This document shows positions 7,839 through 16,808 of a DNA stretch of 64,000 nucleotides, in pieces (position 1 is the stretch's first letter; every line of letters begins with the position of its first letter). The notes under the pieces are model-generated. The model made no database searches, was not told the origin of the DNA, and saw only the letters and a list, made by a program, of their open reading frames with translations. The position numbers and the translations under genes are program-made. The stretch lies in assembly GCA_002311665.1 (NCBI GenBank), contig DBYX01000007.1:118467-182466 (forward strand), written 5' to 3'. The stretch comes from Lachnoclostridium sp. UBA1175. Its GTDB lineage: Bacteria > Bacillota > Clostridia > Lachnospirales > Lachnospiraceae.

Positions 7839-10607
7839 ATGTATTGTATGATCTGCAAGGAAAACAGGGCCGGCGGAGACGGATTGTGTGTCAAATGCCG
7901 TTTCAAGATGAACACGCAGAACAAGGATGTCGCCAGCGACCTGGAAATACTGCTTCCGGAGGGCCGCTATGTCGGCAAGGCCAGAAACGGAATTCCGAAC
8001 GGCAAGGGCGAGCTCACCTACAATGAGCACGACTCCCGCAAGTATTACAAGGGTGATTTCAAGGACGGAATGCGGCATGGCAAGGGCAAGCTCGTGTTCC
8101 GCAATGACGCTTACTATGACGGCGAGTGGGCGAACGACAAGTATGAGGGCTACGGCGAGGAGTCGCTTCCCGGCGGCAACAATCTCGAGGGGTATTACAC
8201 TGCGGGACGCCTCACGAGCGGCCATGTGTATTTCGGTGACGGCCGTGAGTACGAGGGCGAGTGGAGCGATGATATGCCCAATGGTAACGGTAAGATGTAC
8301 TGGCGGGACGGACACGCTGAGGAAGGTTACTGGGTGAACGGTATCTGCGCGTTCCGCGAGACTCCGACGGAGGAACAGATCGCTCAGTTCCTGGCGGAGC
8401 AGGAGCAACGCTCCCTGGAGGAAAATCCTCTGGAGGACGAGGCGGACCAGGCCTGGCGCCAGCAGAACACGGAGCTTCCGCCGGATGAGACCGCCGACAA
8501 TATATGGAATCCTCTCGTGCGCGAGGAGCTCGCCGCGGTTGAGGAGGATGAGTCGGCACCGCTTCTGTTTGACGGTATGGAGGATTCGCCGAACATTCTC
8601 AAGAAGACATCCCAGCGTGCGGAGCCGACGAAGAAGTCGGTGGCACGGCCGGTATTCCGCGGCAACGGATTTGACGGCACGAACGCCAACGGGGATCTCG
8701 AGGATGAGGCGGGCGCTCTGGCGAAGCGTATGGCGGAGGCCGCGGCGCAGACGCTCGTAGTGCTCGACGACAGCGTTTCGGATATCGACCTGAGCGGAGG
8801 CGTGAAGGAACCGGATTTTCCGTACTATGACGATACGGAGGAAGCCGGGGAGACGAATGAGAACAACGATACCGCTGCGGAAGCGGCGGAAGGCACCGCG
8901 AGTGCGGAGGGCGGGGAACCTTCGGACGATGCGGGTGTATTGGGGAATGTCGCGGAAGCGAACGGTACGGAGAAGCAGGATAACGAGGGGAACGCAGAGA
9001 TGATCGAGTCCAGTTTTGTAGACACATCGGATGACAGAAAAGACAATGCCAACTCAAAGATTTTGAGCGGCATGTATGAGAGTATCGGCAAGCCGATCCC
9101 GGAGGAGCTTCGCGAGAAGAAGGTCGTAGAGCCGAAGGTTTCCGAGAAGACGCTGGAAGACCGCGCAATGCAAAGTCTGTTTGCCAAGATGGGAATGGTT
9201 GCGGCTCCCGCGGAGGAAGCAGCAGGTAACGCGGAGGCGGCTGTAAATGAGGCTGCCGCGAGCGTTGAAACGGCGGTTGCGGAAGTTGCCAAAGCCGCGG
9301 AGACAACGGCGGCTGCCGCAGTTGAGACTGTTGCAGAGACTGCTGCAGAGGCGGTTAACGCGGTTGAGGACAATGCTGCCGCATCGGCAGAGGAAGCGGC
9401 ATCCGCGGCGGAAGCTGTCGCTGAGGCGGTGCAGGAGGTCGAGAAGAAGCCGTACGACCCTGTCACGAAGACCGGTTATCACGAGGAGACGTACGCGAAC
9501 GGTGAGCACTACGTCGGCGATTTTGTGAACGGCAAGCGCCACGGCATCGGCCGCATGGAGTACCTGAACGGCGATGTGTACGAGGGCAGCTACAATATGG
9601 GCAAGCGCCACGGCCAGGGCATCATGACCTACGCGGCGGGAAGCCGTTACGAGGGCAACTGGGAGAACAGTATCAAGTCCGGCCAGGGACGTTTTGTGCA
9701 GGCAAACGGCGAGGTGTACGAGGGCAGTTTCGAGGGCGGTACTTTCGAGGGCACCGGCTCGTATATGTTCAGCAACGGCAACACCTACATCGGCAGCTGG
9801 AAGGGCGGCAAACGTGACGGCACCGGCGTGCTGATCTACGCGAACGGCGCGAAGGAGGCCCAGGTATGGGAAGGCGGCAAGAAGGTATTTGCGGAGATCG
9901 TCGATGACCCGGCTCCCGCAGAGGAGCAGGCATCCGCGGACAATGCTGCGGAGACCGCGGCAGAGACCGTAGTTGAGGGCGCACGTGCATTTACGGATAC
10001 CACCGAGGAAAATGTTGCGGAGACCGCACAGGCGGCAGTTGAGAATGCTGCGGAAAATGTTCAGGCCACAGTCGAGAACGCAGCAGAGACCGCACAGGCA
10101 GCCGTTGAGAATGCTGCAGAGAACGCAGCGGAGACCGCACAGGCGGCAGTCGAGAACGCTGCGGAGAACGCAGCAGAGACTGCACAGGCGGCAGTTGAGA
10201 ATGTTGCGGAGAATGCGGCTGAGAACACAGCCGAGACTGCACAGGCAGCCGTTGAGAATGCTGCCGAGACCGCGGCAGAGGCCGCAGCAGTGGTGATCCC
10301 GGAGCTTATGCCGGTCCGCGAGACGAAGAGCATTAACTACAAGAGCGGCAACCGTTACGAAGGTGAGGTTGACGAGAAAAATATGCCGCACGGCAACGGT
10401 GTGTTTACCTACACGAACGGCAGCAGCTATGAGGGCGAGTTTGAGCACGGCGTGCGCAACGGATACGGCATTTTCCGTTGGGCGACCGGCGACAGCTATG
10501 AAGGCGGCTGGAAGAACGACAAGCGCCACGGAGAGGGCGTTATGAAGTACGCCAACGGAAGAGTCCGCAAGGGACGCTTCGAGAATAACGAGTATGTCGG
10601 TATTTGA
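7839..10607 (+). CDS. MORN-repeat protein with N-terminal zinc ribbon and Ala/Glu-rich linkers
   Basis: The 922-residue protein has no signal peptide and is probably cytoplasmic. Residues 3-20 carry two cysteine pairs (CMIC and CVKC) consistent with a small zinc ribbon. Three blocks of MORN repeats (consensus YxGxWxxGKRHGxGxxxYxNG) lie at residues ~43-170, ~540-685 and ~828-920, about 14 units in all. They are separated by acidic, Ala/Glu-rich segments: ~175-450 acidic, ~455-537 Ala-rich, and ~690-822 with near-tandem AETAQAAVENAAEN units that could form a helical or coiled spacer. MORN repeats elsewhere bind membranes or proteins; the role here is unknown. The ATG at 7839 follows GGTGAGTGGAGAT. 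The following lipoprotein gene starts 14 bp inside this one, so the two are translationally linked. Confidence 0.85.
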   Translation: MYCMICKENRAGGDGLCVKCRFKMNTQNKDVASDLEILLPEGRYVGKARNGIPNGKGELTYNEHDSRKYYKGDFKDGMRHGKGKLVFRNDAYYDGEWANDKYEGYGEESLPGGNNLEGYYTAGRLTSGHVYFGDGREYEGEWSDDMPNGNGKMYWRDGHAEEGYWVNGICAFRETPTEEQIAQFLAEQEQRSLEENPLEDEADQAWRQQNTELPPDETADNIWNPLVREELAAVEEDESAPLLFDGMEDSPNILKKTSQRAEPTKKSVARPVFRGNGFDGTNANGDLEDEAGALAKRMAEAAAQTLVVLDDSVSDIDLSGGVKEPDFPYYDDTEEAGETNENNDTAAEAAEGTASAEGGEPSDDAGVLGNVAEANGTEKQDNEGNAEMIESSFVDTSDDRKDNANSKILSGMYESIGKPIPEELREKKVVEPKVSEKTLEDRAMQSLFAKMGMVAAPAEEAAGNAEAAVNEAAASVETAVAEVAKAAETTAAAAVETVAETAAEAVNAVEDNAAASAEEAASAAEAVAEAVQEVEKKPYDPVTKTGYHEETYANGEHYVGDFVNGKRHGIGRMEYLNGDVYEGSYNMGKRHGQGIMTYAAGSRYEGNWENSIKSGQGRFVQANGEVYEGSFEGGTFEGTGSYMFSNGNTYIGSWKGGKRDGTGVLIYANGAKEAQVWEGGKKVFAEIVDDPAPAEEQASADNAAETAAETVVEGARAFTDTTEENVAETAQAAVENAAENVQATVENAAETAQAAVENAAENAAETAQAAVENAAENAAETAQAAVENVAENAAENTAETAQAAVENAAETAAEAAAVVIPELMPVRETKSINYKSGNRYEGEVDEKNMPHGNGVFTYTNGSSYEGEFEHGVRNGYGIFRWATGDSYEGGWKNDKRHGEGVMKYANGRVRKGRFENNEYVGI
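9985..10290 (+). repeat. Internal tandem coding repeats (AETAQAAVENAAEN units)
   Basis: Imperfect units of about 33-45 bp encode variations of ENAAETAQAAVENAAE seven or eight times. The DNA units differ at many third positions (gca/gcg, gaa/gag), so the repeat has diverged. It falls within one open frame and lacks regularly spaced non-repeat spacers. Confidence 0.85.
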
Positions 10608-12702
10608 AAAAAATAAAAATCGAATGATCGTCGCGACGGTCGTCGCGCTGCTCTGCGCCGTGCTCCTGATGGGGTGCGGGGCGGAACGGCCTGTTGCGCG
10701 CCCGTCGCGTCCGACGTCTGCGCCCGGAACGGTAACATCCTCGGTGACACCCGAGGCACTGACGCCGACGGCTACGCCTACCAACACGCCGACGCCGAGT
10801 CCGTCGCCGACACCGATCCGTATGCGCGACGACTATGAGCTCGCGGAACTGTATTCCGAGGAGGCGAAGGCTTCGGTTTACCGGGTGCCGATCGATGAGT
10901 ATCTGGACGGGTATTTCATCACCGATGTGCGGACGAACAACGATTTCGTCGCGGTGACGGCAAACGTTCGCGATGACGGGGATATCGATTATGACACGTG
11001 GAAAAACGACGGAGTGTTCATCACGTTTCATCTCGGTGTGCCCGATATCATCAAAACCTGTCCGTTGCCGGGCGAGATGAAGAGCACTCCCGAACTTCTG
11101 GATGACGGACAGCTCGTCGTTCAGTGCGAAGACGGGAAGATCTATGAGTATGATATCGACCTGCAGGAGATCCGGATTTTTTCGCCGGAAAGCGGTTCGC
11201 TGATCGGCGTGACGGAGGAGCGGCATCTGTGGTTCCTCAACGAAAAGACGGAGAAAGAGAAGACGATCTCGGAGTATTCCTTCGAGGGTGAGCTTCTCGG
11301 TTCGTATGAGATCGGAAGTATCAAGCCGAAGCGGTATCTGCGCAGGGACGGAAAGTACGAGATCTTCATATGCTTCCGCGCAAATTACACAGAGCGGCTT
11401 GCAGCGCTCAACACCGAGACGGGAGAGTTCCGGCCGGTGGACGGGATTCACTATGAAACCGAGTGCTACGACGATTATATCGAGTATGCCGACGACAGGA
11501 CGTGGTATTTCGGCGGGTATGACCAGAGCGGGACGATTTACTCGTTCCCGAAGGAAATCTCCGGCGAGTATGCGGAGGCGGTCGGCAACGGGAGATTAAC
11601 CACCGCGCGCTGGGATTACGACGACGATTCCTACGAATACACCGTAGTGTATCGCGCCTACGATATCGAAAATATGTCGCTGCTCGGCGAGCTTCACTCC
11701 GAGGAGATGAGGGCATACGATTATTTCGGCACGTCGAGGCTGACGAAGCGCGGCTATGTGCTTTTGGATGTCCACGACACGGCGGACGGCGCGTACCATC
11801 TGATTCTTTGGGACACGTCGGCGGGACAGGCGATACCCGTCGAGGGCGGACGCGAGATCAAGGCGACGCAGGATACGTTAGAACTGCGCGAGCTGACGGA
11901 GCGGTTCGAGAGAGAATTCGGGATCCGGGTGTATTTTGAGGAGTTCGATCTGAACGGCGAAGTGTTCAGCAACTATTATCTGGTCCCCTGTAAGGACACC
12001 ACCCGCCTGAGACAGTTGATAGATGATATGTACGAGATCATCCGCGAATACCCCGAGGGCTTCTGGACGGAGATCAAGGCGGAAGGGGAGATGGAGAAGG
12101 TTCGCATTTTCCTGTGCGACGGCTTCGAGCGGAAAGGCCTGTCGGCGATCGCGGAGGCGGCGGCTCTCACGAGCACTTCCGGCGACGACATCAGTATGGC
12201 CTACGGGGCGCAGTATTTGTACCAGTTCGAGACCACCTTCGTGCACGAATCCATGCATATGATGGAGGTGCGGATCGAGCAGTACTGCAGGGAGAACCAT
12301 CTGGATTTCGACAACTACTGGAGAAACGAACTGAATTCGAGCAAATACCCTTATTTTGACGCTTACACGGATGCGAGCGGCAAGGATCTTCAGGACAACA
12401 AGGGAACCTACTGGGCCGACTACAAGAATGCCTGGTTCATCGATTCCTACTCCAGGACAACGATGCACGAGGATCGCGCGCGCGTTCTGGAAAATCTCTA
12501 CTCCGGCTCGAACTATTATTTTACGAGCAGCAAGCATCTGCGCGCCAAGGCGGAAAATCTGTGCGCGATGATAAGGGCAGCGTTCCCGAGTGTCGGTGAA
12601 AGTCCGTATCCGCTTCGCTGGGAAGCATACATCGGAATGCTGGATCCGACCGAATATATCGAGCGATACCGCATCAAGGATCCGGATCGTACGGACGAGT
12701 GA
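10594..12702 (+). CDS. Lipoprotein with a predicted beta-rich domain and an HExxH zinc-metallopeptidase-like C-terminal domain
   Basis: The 702-residue product has a lipoprotein signal peptide with lipobox LLMGC (Cys28), then a Pro/Thr/Ser-rich spacer (~30-75) typical of surface lipoproteins. Residues ~80-430 are beta-strand-rich with repeated YDI/DGxY phrases, possibly a propeller; this is inference. The C-terminal domain contains HESMH at residues 551-555, a match to the HExxH zinc motif, and HEDRA with Glu626 as a plausible third ligand, giving a gluzincin-like arrangement. I do not recognise the exact family. The protein should sit on the outer face of the membrane. The ATG overlaps the end of the MORN gene by 14 bp in another frame. 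Annotating it as a protease requires experiment. Confidence 0.75.
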   Translation: MSVFEKNKNRMIVATVVALLCAVLLMGCGAERPVARPSRPTSAPGTVTSSVTPEALTPTATPTNTPTPSPSPTPIRMRDDYELAELYSEEAKASVYRVPIDEYLDGYFITDVRTNNDFVAVTANVRDDGDIDYDTWKNDGVFITFHLGVPDIIKTCPLPGEMKSTPELLDDGQLVVQCEDGKIYEYDIDLQEIRIFSPESGSLIGVTEERHLWFLNEKTEKEKTISEYSFEGELLGSYEIGSIKPKRYLRRDGKYEIFICFRANYTERLAALNTETGEFRPVDGIHYETECYDDYIEYADDRTWYFGGYDQSGTIYSFPKEISGEYAEAVGNGRLTTARWDYDDDSYEYTVVYRAYDIENMSLLGELHSEEMRAYDYFGTSRLTKRGYVLLDVHDTADGAYHLILWDTSAGQAIPVEGGREIKATQDTLELRELTERFEREFGIRVYFEEFDLNGEVFSNYYLVPCKDTTRLRQLIDDMYEIIREYPEGFWTEIKAEGEMEKVRIFLCDGFERKGLSAIAEAAALTSTSGDDISMAYGAQYLYQFETTFVHESMHMMEVRIEQYCRENHLDFDNYWRNELNSSKYPYFDAYTDASGKDLQDNKGTYWADYKNAWFIDSYSRTTMHEDRARVLENLYSGSNYYFTSSKHLRAKAENLCAMIRAAFPSVGESPYPLRWEAYIGMLDPTEYIERYRIKDPDRTDE

Positions 12703-12747
12703 ACGCAGGGCTTTTACAGAAACTGACAATTTCATACGAATATCAAC

Positions 12748-12795
12748 AAAATGGCTGTGCACCGGACGAACCGGGCACAGCCATTGTTTTTGCTT
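12748..12795 (+). terminator. Terminator between convergent genes
   Basis: Stem AATGGCTGTGC/GCACAGCCATT is followed by GTTTTTGC; an inner ACCGG/CCGG can also pair. It is 46 bp after the lipoprotein stop and lies just outside the end of the opposing gene at 12815. The T-rich tract favours use by the plus-strand transcript. Confidence 0.8.
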
Positions 12796-12814
12796 TTTGT
12801 TGTAAGTCCCCGGA

Positions 12815-13282
12815 TCACTCGGCGGGAAGCTCGGCCTCCACACCGTGGGAGAGGTCGTACAAGTAGCAGTTGTATTTGTTGACGGTCGAGAATGTCTCCC
12901 TTGTGAAGGACTCCAGCAGTTCGCGGGAGATCAGGCTCTTCTCGTAAGGGATTGCCGCGCGATACACGGTGAAGCCCTTAGAGGGCGAGAAATCAAAGGT
13001 CGCGCCGAACATGCGGTCGTAGTTGAGTTCGCAGATCTTCATAGCGTAAGCGCTTCGATGCTCCTCATCCACCGTGAAATTCAGCTTGGAATACAGCGTG
13101 AGAAGCTGCGAACTCGGGTGCAGACTGAAGCGGAAGTGCACCTCGAACGGTTCGGATTCCACCGAAAAATCGATCTTCATCGCCTCCTCGTCGCAGGAGT
13201 AATTTTCCACAAGGTTGCCGACAACCTGCTTCAGCGAAGCGAAGATCCGCTTGGAATCCAGTTCTTCCTGGGATGTAGCCAT
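12815..13282 (-). CDS. Small YbjN-like / type III chaperone-fold protein of unknown function
   Basis: The 155-residue protein has no signal peptide or membrane segment. The pattern of an amphipathic N-terminal helix, the strands VHFRFSLHPSSQLLTLYSKLNF, the helical NYDRMFGATFDFSP and a C-terminal helix resembles the YbjN/sensory-transduction-like fold. This is recognition by pattern only. It lies 25 bp downstream of the AAA+ ATPase gene on the same strand, with a GGAAC-type ribosome site, so it is probably co-expressed and may act with the ATPase. No catalytic residues are evident. Confidence 0.6.
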   Translation of the reverse strand: MATSQEELDSKRIFASLKQVVGNLVENYSCDEEAMKIDFSVESEPFEVHFRFSLHPSSQLLTLYSKLNFTVDEEHRSAYAMKICELNYDRMFGATFDFSPSKGFTVYRAAIPYEKSLISRELLESFTRETFSTVNKYNCYLYDLSHGVEAELPAE

Positions 13283-13307
13283 GGTATTGTTCCTTCTTTC
13301 GTGTTGA

Positions 13308-15386
13308 TCAGATAAATCCGAGCGTGTGCTTCGTCATCAGCCGTTCGGAAAATTCTTTCTCCGACGCAGCCGCGCGGAAGTCCTCGGAGGAGATGCGGAT
13401 GCTGTCAAGCCCGTCGATCTGCGAGCGGATGGCAGCTTTCGACCAGGTGCGCTCATAGAGGTTGCGGACAAAGCGCGCGTTGGCGAAATCCGAGGAGTCC
13501 ATATAGGCCTGGTCAAGCGAGTTAAAGAAGTTCGACGCGGTCTGCTCAAGCTCGGGCTCATACGCAAAATGCTTGCGCACCATCAGCATGAAGATGTCCG
13601 TCAACTGCTGCTTGGTGTATCCCGGGAAATCAATCTGGTACGGCATGCGGGAGCGGAGTCCTGCGTTGCCCTCCATCAGCTTGTCCATATCGTCGCGGTA
13701 ACCGGCCATGATCACGACCATATCGTCGCGGTGATTTTCCATCTCGGAGATCAGCGTGGCGAGCGCTTCCTTGCCGTAGTCGGAGTTGCTCTCGCCGCTG
13801 TAGAGCGCGTATGCCTCGTCGATGAAAAGCACGGAGCCGTAAGCATCGCGGCAGATGGCGGCCGTCTTCGGAGCCGTCTGACCGACGTATTCGCCGCAGA
13901 GGTCGCGTGACATATATTCAAAGAAATAACCGTTGCGCAGAATGCCGTTCTCCGCGAAAATGCGGCCGAGGATGCGGGCGACGGTGGTCTTGCCGGTGCC
14001 GGGGGCGCCGGTGAAGCGCATGTGCAGCGTCGGGCGATCCACGGAGCGGTCCTTGAGCGCGTATTTTACCTGCGAGACGATCTCGCGGATGCGCTCGGTG
14101 ATGGCTTCCATGCCGATCAGTTCGGCGAGCTCGTCAAAGCCGGAGCGCTTGCTTTCACTGTAGGTGGTGGAGAGTGAGAGAATGTCCTCCTTGCGGATCA
14201 CGGTCAAACCGGCTTCGTTGACTGCCTTGTTGTCAGCGGTTTCGGAGTTGGCCGCAGTGGCGGAAGCATCTGCAGCAGAAGCGGTGCCTTCAACGGCGGC
14301 TGCGTCCGCAGCGTCGGCCGTGTTTGCGGAAGCCGTTGCTTCGGCGGCCTCGGCGAGGTGTTTCAGCCAAAGCATTTCACAGACGATCTTCCGGACGGAC
14401 TGCATTCCGTAGAAGCGGCCGTCGCTTTTCTCCTCGGCGATGCGGGAGAAGAACACGTCCCAGGCGTCATCGGCGACGGTGAAAGAGTAGTCGGCGAGTG
14501 CGAGGATCGCACCCTGCTTCAGCTGCTCGTTGGTGTACGGAGGCACCGATACCGTGCGGAGATAGAGAATGTCGCTGATGGTGTCGGCGAGAGAGCGCAG
14601 CGCGTTCGGCTCGATGTAGGAAACGCGGAAAGCGAAGATGTAATCGCTCTCCAGCGGAAGAAGCTGACGAAGGAAACTCTTCAGATCACCCAGACGGGCG
14701 CGCTCCGTCAGCGCGCGGATGTCGAAACATACAAGGCGGTTGCGGTTCTCGAGTTTGCTGAGGGACGTGATCGCGTCGAAGGTGGAGGTGAAACCGTCCT
14801 CGGAGCGAACGCCGAGACGGATCTCCTGAAGAGGCTCGTCCTTGCAGAACGGGAAGAGATCGAGAGCCGAGATAAAGTCGACGAAAGTGTTCAGCATCGT
14901 GGTCAGTCCCGCGCCGTCGTTGACGGAGAAGAGATAGTTCTGATGCTGAAAACTGATCTGCGTGTTGTGGCTGCGGATCTGCGGCGCGACGCTCGAGATC
15001 TCGCGGCAGAGTTTCTTGAAATCATCCCAGCCGACCAGAGAATCAAAATAGGAGATGGGAGGGAGATCGACGTTCTTGCCGGCGGTCGTCATCGCGAGCA
15101 TCAGCTCCGGGTAGACATAGTACACGGAGTTGGCGGACTCGTGGATCTGCCGTCCGTTCTCCAGTTCAAACTCCTGTTGGAGCACGGAGTTGATCTGCTG
15201 CGCGGTCTGCTCGACGGCGCCCGATTCCAGGGAAAATGTAAGTATCGCGTAGTCCTCGTGCTCCACCTTGAGACTCTCGCCGTACAGGCCGTACAGCTTG
15301 TCCTTGACGGTGTCCACGGGAAGTTTTTCACTGTCTCTTTTGCTCAGAACCCAGTTCTGGTCAAATTCAATCTTTCCATCGAGCAT
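13308..15386 (-). CDS. AAA+ ATPase, CbbX/SpoVK (CbxX/CfqX) type, with a large unknown N-terminal domain
   Basis: The 692-residue protein has two parts. Residues 1-~370 are a domain I do not recognise, rich in strand/helix alternation. A ~45-residue Ala/Ser/Thr-rich linker follows. Residues ~420-680 are a CbbX-type AAA+ module: GFDELAELIGM entry, Walker A GAPGTGKTT (about residue 458), the YVGQTAPKT pore-loop region, Walker B VLFIDEAYAL and the GLRSRMPYQIDFPGY sensor/arginine region. Relatives include Rubisco activase CbbX, SpoVK and EccA of type VII secretion; all remodel protein substrates. The start at 15386 (MLDGKIEF) has GGAGG ten bases upstream; a longer upstream extension is rejected. 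The target protein is unknown. Confidence 0.85.
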   Translation of the reverse strand: MLDGKIEFDQNWVLSKRDSEKLPVDTVKDKLYGLYGESLKVEHEDYAILTFSLESGAVEQTAQQINSVLQQEFELENGRQIHESANSVYYVYPELMLAMTTAGKNVDLPPISYFDSLVGWDDFKKLCREISSVAPQIRSHNTQISFQHQNYLFSVNDGAGLTTMLNTFVDFISALDLFPFCKDEPLQEIRLGVRSEDGFTSTFDAITSLSKLENRNRLVCFDIRALTERARLGDLKSFLRQLLPLESDYIFAFRVSYIEPNALRSLADTISDILYLRTVSVPPYTNEQLKQGAILALADYSFTVADDAWDVFFSRIAEEKSDGRFYGMQSVRKIVCEMLWLKHLAEAAEATASANTADAADAAAVEGTASAADASATAANSETADNKAVNEAGLTVIRKEDILSLSTTYSESKRSGFDELAELIGMEAITERIREIVSQVKYALKDRSVDRPTLHMRFTGAPGTGKTTVARILGRIFAENGILRNGYFFEYMSRDLCGEYVGQTAPKTAAICRDAYGSVLFIDEAYALYSGESNSDYGKEALATLISEMENHRDDMVVIMAGYRDDMDKLMEGNAGLRSRMPYQIDFPGYTKQQLTDIFMLMVRKHFAYEPELEQTASNFFNSLDQAYMDSSDFANARFVRNLYERTWSKAAIRSQIDGLDSIRISSEDFRAAASEKEFSERLMTKHTLGFI

Positions 15387-15420
15387 GATCGATGTACCTC
15401 CGAACGAATCAATTCGACCC

Positions 15421-15449
15421 ATTATACCATAGAAACGGGTGGAAGACAA
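15421..15449 (-). promoter_or_regulatory. Promoter of the AAA+ ATPase operon
   Basis: On the minus strand TTGTCT (15449-15444) and TATAAT (15426-15421) are separated by 17 bp, about 35 bp upstream of the start codon. Confidence 0.75.
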
Positions 15450-15463
15450 CTGTCAATCAGTGC

Positions 15464-15492
15464 TTTACTTCCCTGCGTTACCGTGGTAAAAT
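15464..15492 (+). promoter_or_regulatory. Promoter of the aminotransferase gene
   Basis: TTTACT and TAAAAT are separated by 17 bp. It is divergent from the promoter at 15421-15449, with the two -35 boxes only 14 bp apart. Confidence 0.6.
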
Positions 15493-15563
15493 TACCGTGT
15501 ATCTGTGTCCGGAACCGGGCTTGCGCCGGATGGCCGGGCACGACAGAAAGAGGGGTAACAACT

Positions 15564-16754
15564 ATGATCAATTCCATGATTCTCGATCTCAACAGAAACG
15601 GTTCCGCGATCCGCGCGATGTTCGAGGAAGGCGCGAAGATGGCGAAGGAGTTCGGACGCGAGAACGTCTACGACTACAGCCTCGGCAACCCGAGCGTAGT
15701 TCCGCCCGCGGAGATCCGCGAGACGCTTCTCGACATCATCGCCCACGAGGACGAGAATGTATTGCACGGATATATGAACAATGCGGGCTTTGAGGACGTC
15801 CGCACGGCGATCGCGAAGCATCTCAACGACAATTTCGGGACCGCATTTTCCGCGAAAAATATTCTGATGACGGTAGGCGCCGCAGGCGGTCTCAACGTCA
15901 TCCTGAAGACGCTTCTCAACCCCGGCGACGAGGTCATCACGTTCGCGCCGTTCTTCGGCGAGTACCGCAATTACGTGCGCAACGCGGCGGGCGTATTGGT
16001 GACCGCGGCAACCGACCCCGACACGTTCATGCCGGTGCCGGAGGTGCTTGCCTCCGTGATCACGCCGAAGACGAAGGCGCTTATCGTCAACACACCGAAC
16101 AACCCCACGGGCGTCGTGTACCCCGAGGAGCTGATCGTGAAGATCGCCGATGTACTGCGCGCGAAGGAGGCGGAGTTCGGCACGAGCATCTATATGATCG
16201 CGGACGAGCCGTACCGCGAGCTCGTGTACGACGGGGTGACGGTACCGTATCTGACGAAGTATTACCACAACACCGTGGTCGGTTATTCCTACAGCAAATC
16301 GCTGTCCCTTCCGGGCGAGCGCATCGGTTATCTGGTGCTCCCGGACGAGCTTGACGACGCCGATGAGATCATTCCCGGCGCAACGGCTGCAAACCGCGTG
16401 CTCGGCTTCGTGAACGCGCCGTCGCTGATCCAGAAGACGGTGGGACGCTGCCAGGATGCGAAGGTTGACGTGGAGATCTACAACAGAAACCGTGAACTTC
16501 TGTACGGAAAACTCACCGAGTACGGCTTCTCCTGCATCAAGCCGCAGGGCGCGTTCTACCTCTTCGTGAAGGCGCCGGACGGGGACGACAAGGCGTTTGT
16601 CGCAGCGGCGAAGAAGCATCGCATTCTCATGGTGGCCGGCACGGGCTTCGGTGGCCCGGGCTATGTGAGACTTGCATATTGCGTATCCTACGATATGATC
16701 GAGCGGTCACTGCCGGGCTTCGAGGCGCTTGCCAAGGAGTACGGGCTGCGGTAA
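15564..16754 (+). CDS. PLP-dependent aminotransferase, class I/II
   Basis: The 396-residue fold type I aminotransferase has the GNPSV N-terminal block, VGAAGGLN cofactor-phosphate contact, NTPNNPTG, DEPYRELVY (Asp pairing with the pyridine nitrogen) and YSYSKSLSLPGERIGYL with the Schiff-base lysine, plus a C-terminal arginine region GYVRLAYC. The substrate is not obvious; aspartate or an aromatic/alanine-type amino acid is possible. The ATG at 15564 is preceded by AGAGGGG. The frame is open far upstream, but that DNA is antisense to the ATPase gene. It is followed after 54 bp by hisC, so two aminotransferases sit in tandem. Confidence 0.9.
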   Translation: MINSMILDLNRNGSAIRAMFEEGAKMAKEFGRENVYDYSLGNPSVVPPAEIRETLLDIIAHEDENVLHGYMNNAGFEDVRTAIAKHLNDNFGTAFSAKNILMTVGAAGGLNVILKTLLNPGDEVITFAPFFGEYRNYVRNAAGVLVTAATDPDTFMPVPEVLASVITPKTKALIVNTPNNPTGVVYPEELIVKIADVLRAKEAEFGTSIYMIADEPYRELVYDGVTVPYLTKYYHNTVVGYSYSKSLSLPGERIGYLVLPDELDDADEIIPGATAANRVLGFVNAPSLIQKTVGRCQDAKVDVEIYNRNRELLYGKLTEYGFSCIKPQGAFYLFVKAPDGDDKAFVAAAKKHRILMVAGTGFGGPGYVRLAYCVSYDMIERSLPGFEALAKEYGLR

Positions 16755-16808
16755 GCGCGGTCAGCACCCGGCCGTGAACGGTTGGGGATACGAACGAAAG
16801 GACTGTAT

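Noticed and set aside
9985..10290. CRISPR-like repeat array
   Set aside because: Units are coding, imperfect and contiguous without unique spacers.
10594..10607. Possible frameshift joining the MORN protein and the lipoprotein
   Set aside because: The downstream frame has its own start and a complete lipoprotein signal peptide, and the MORN protein ends after a full repeat; this is a normal 14-bp overlap.
14358..15563. N-terminal extension of the aminotransferase by about 400 codons
   Set aside because: The extension is antisense to the AAA+ ATPase, and a well-placed ribosome site and family N-terminus are found at 15564.
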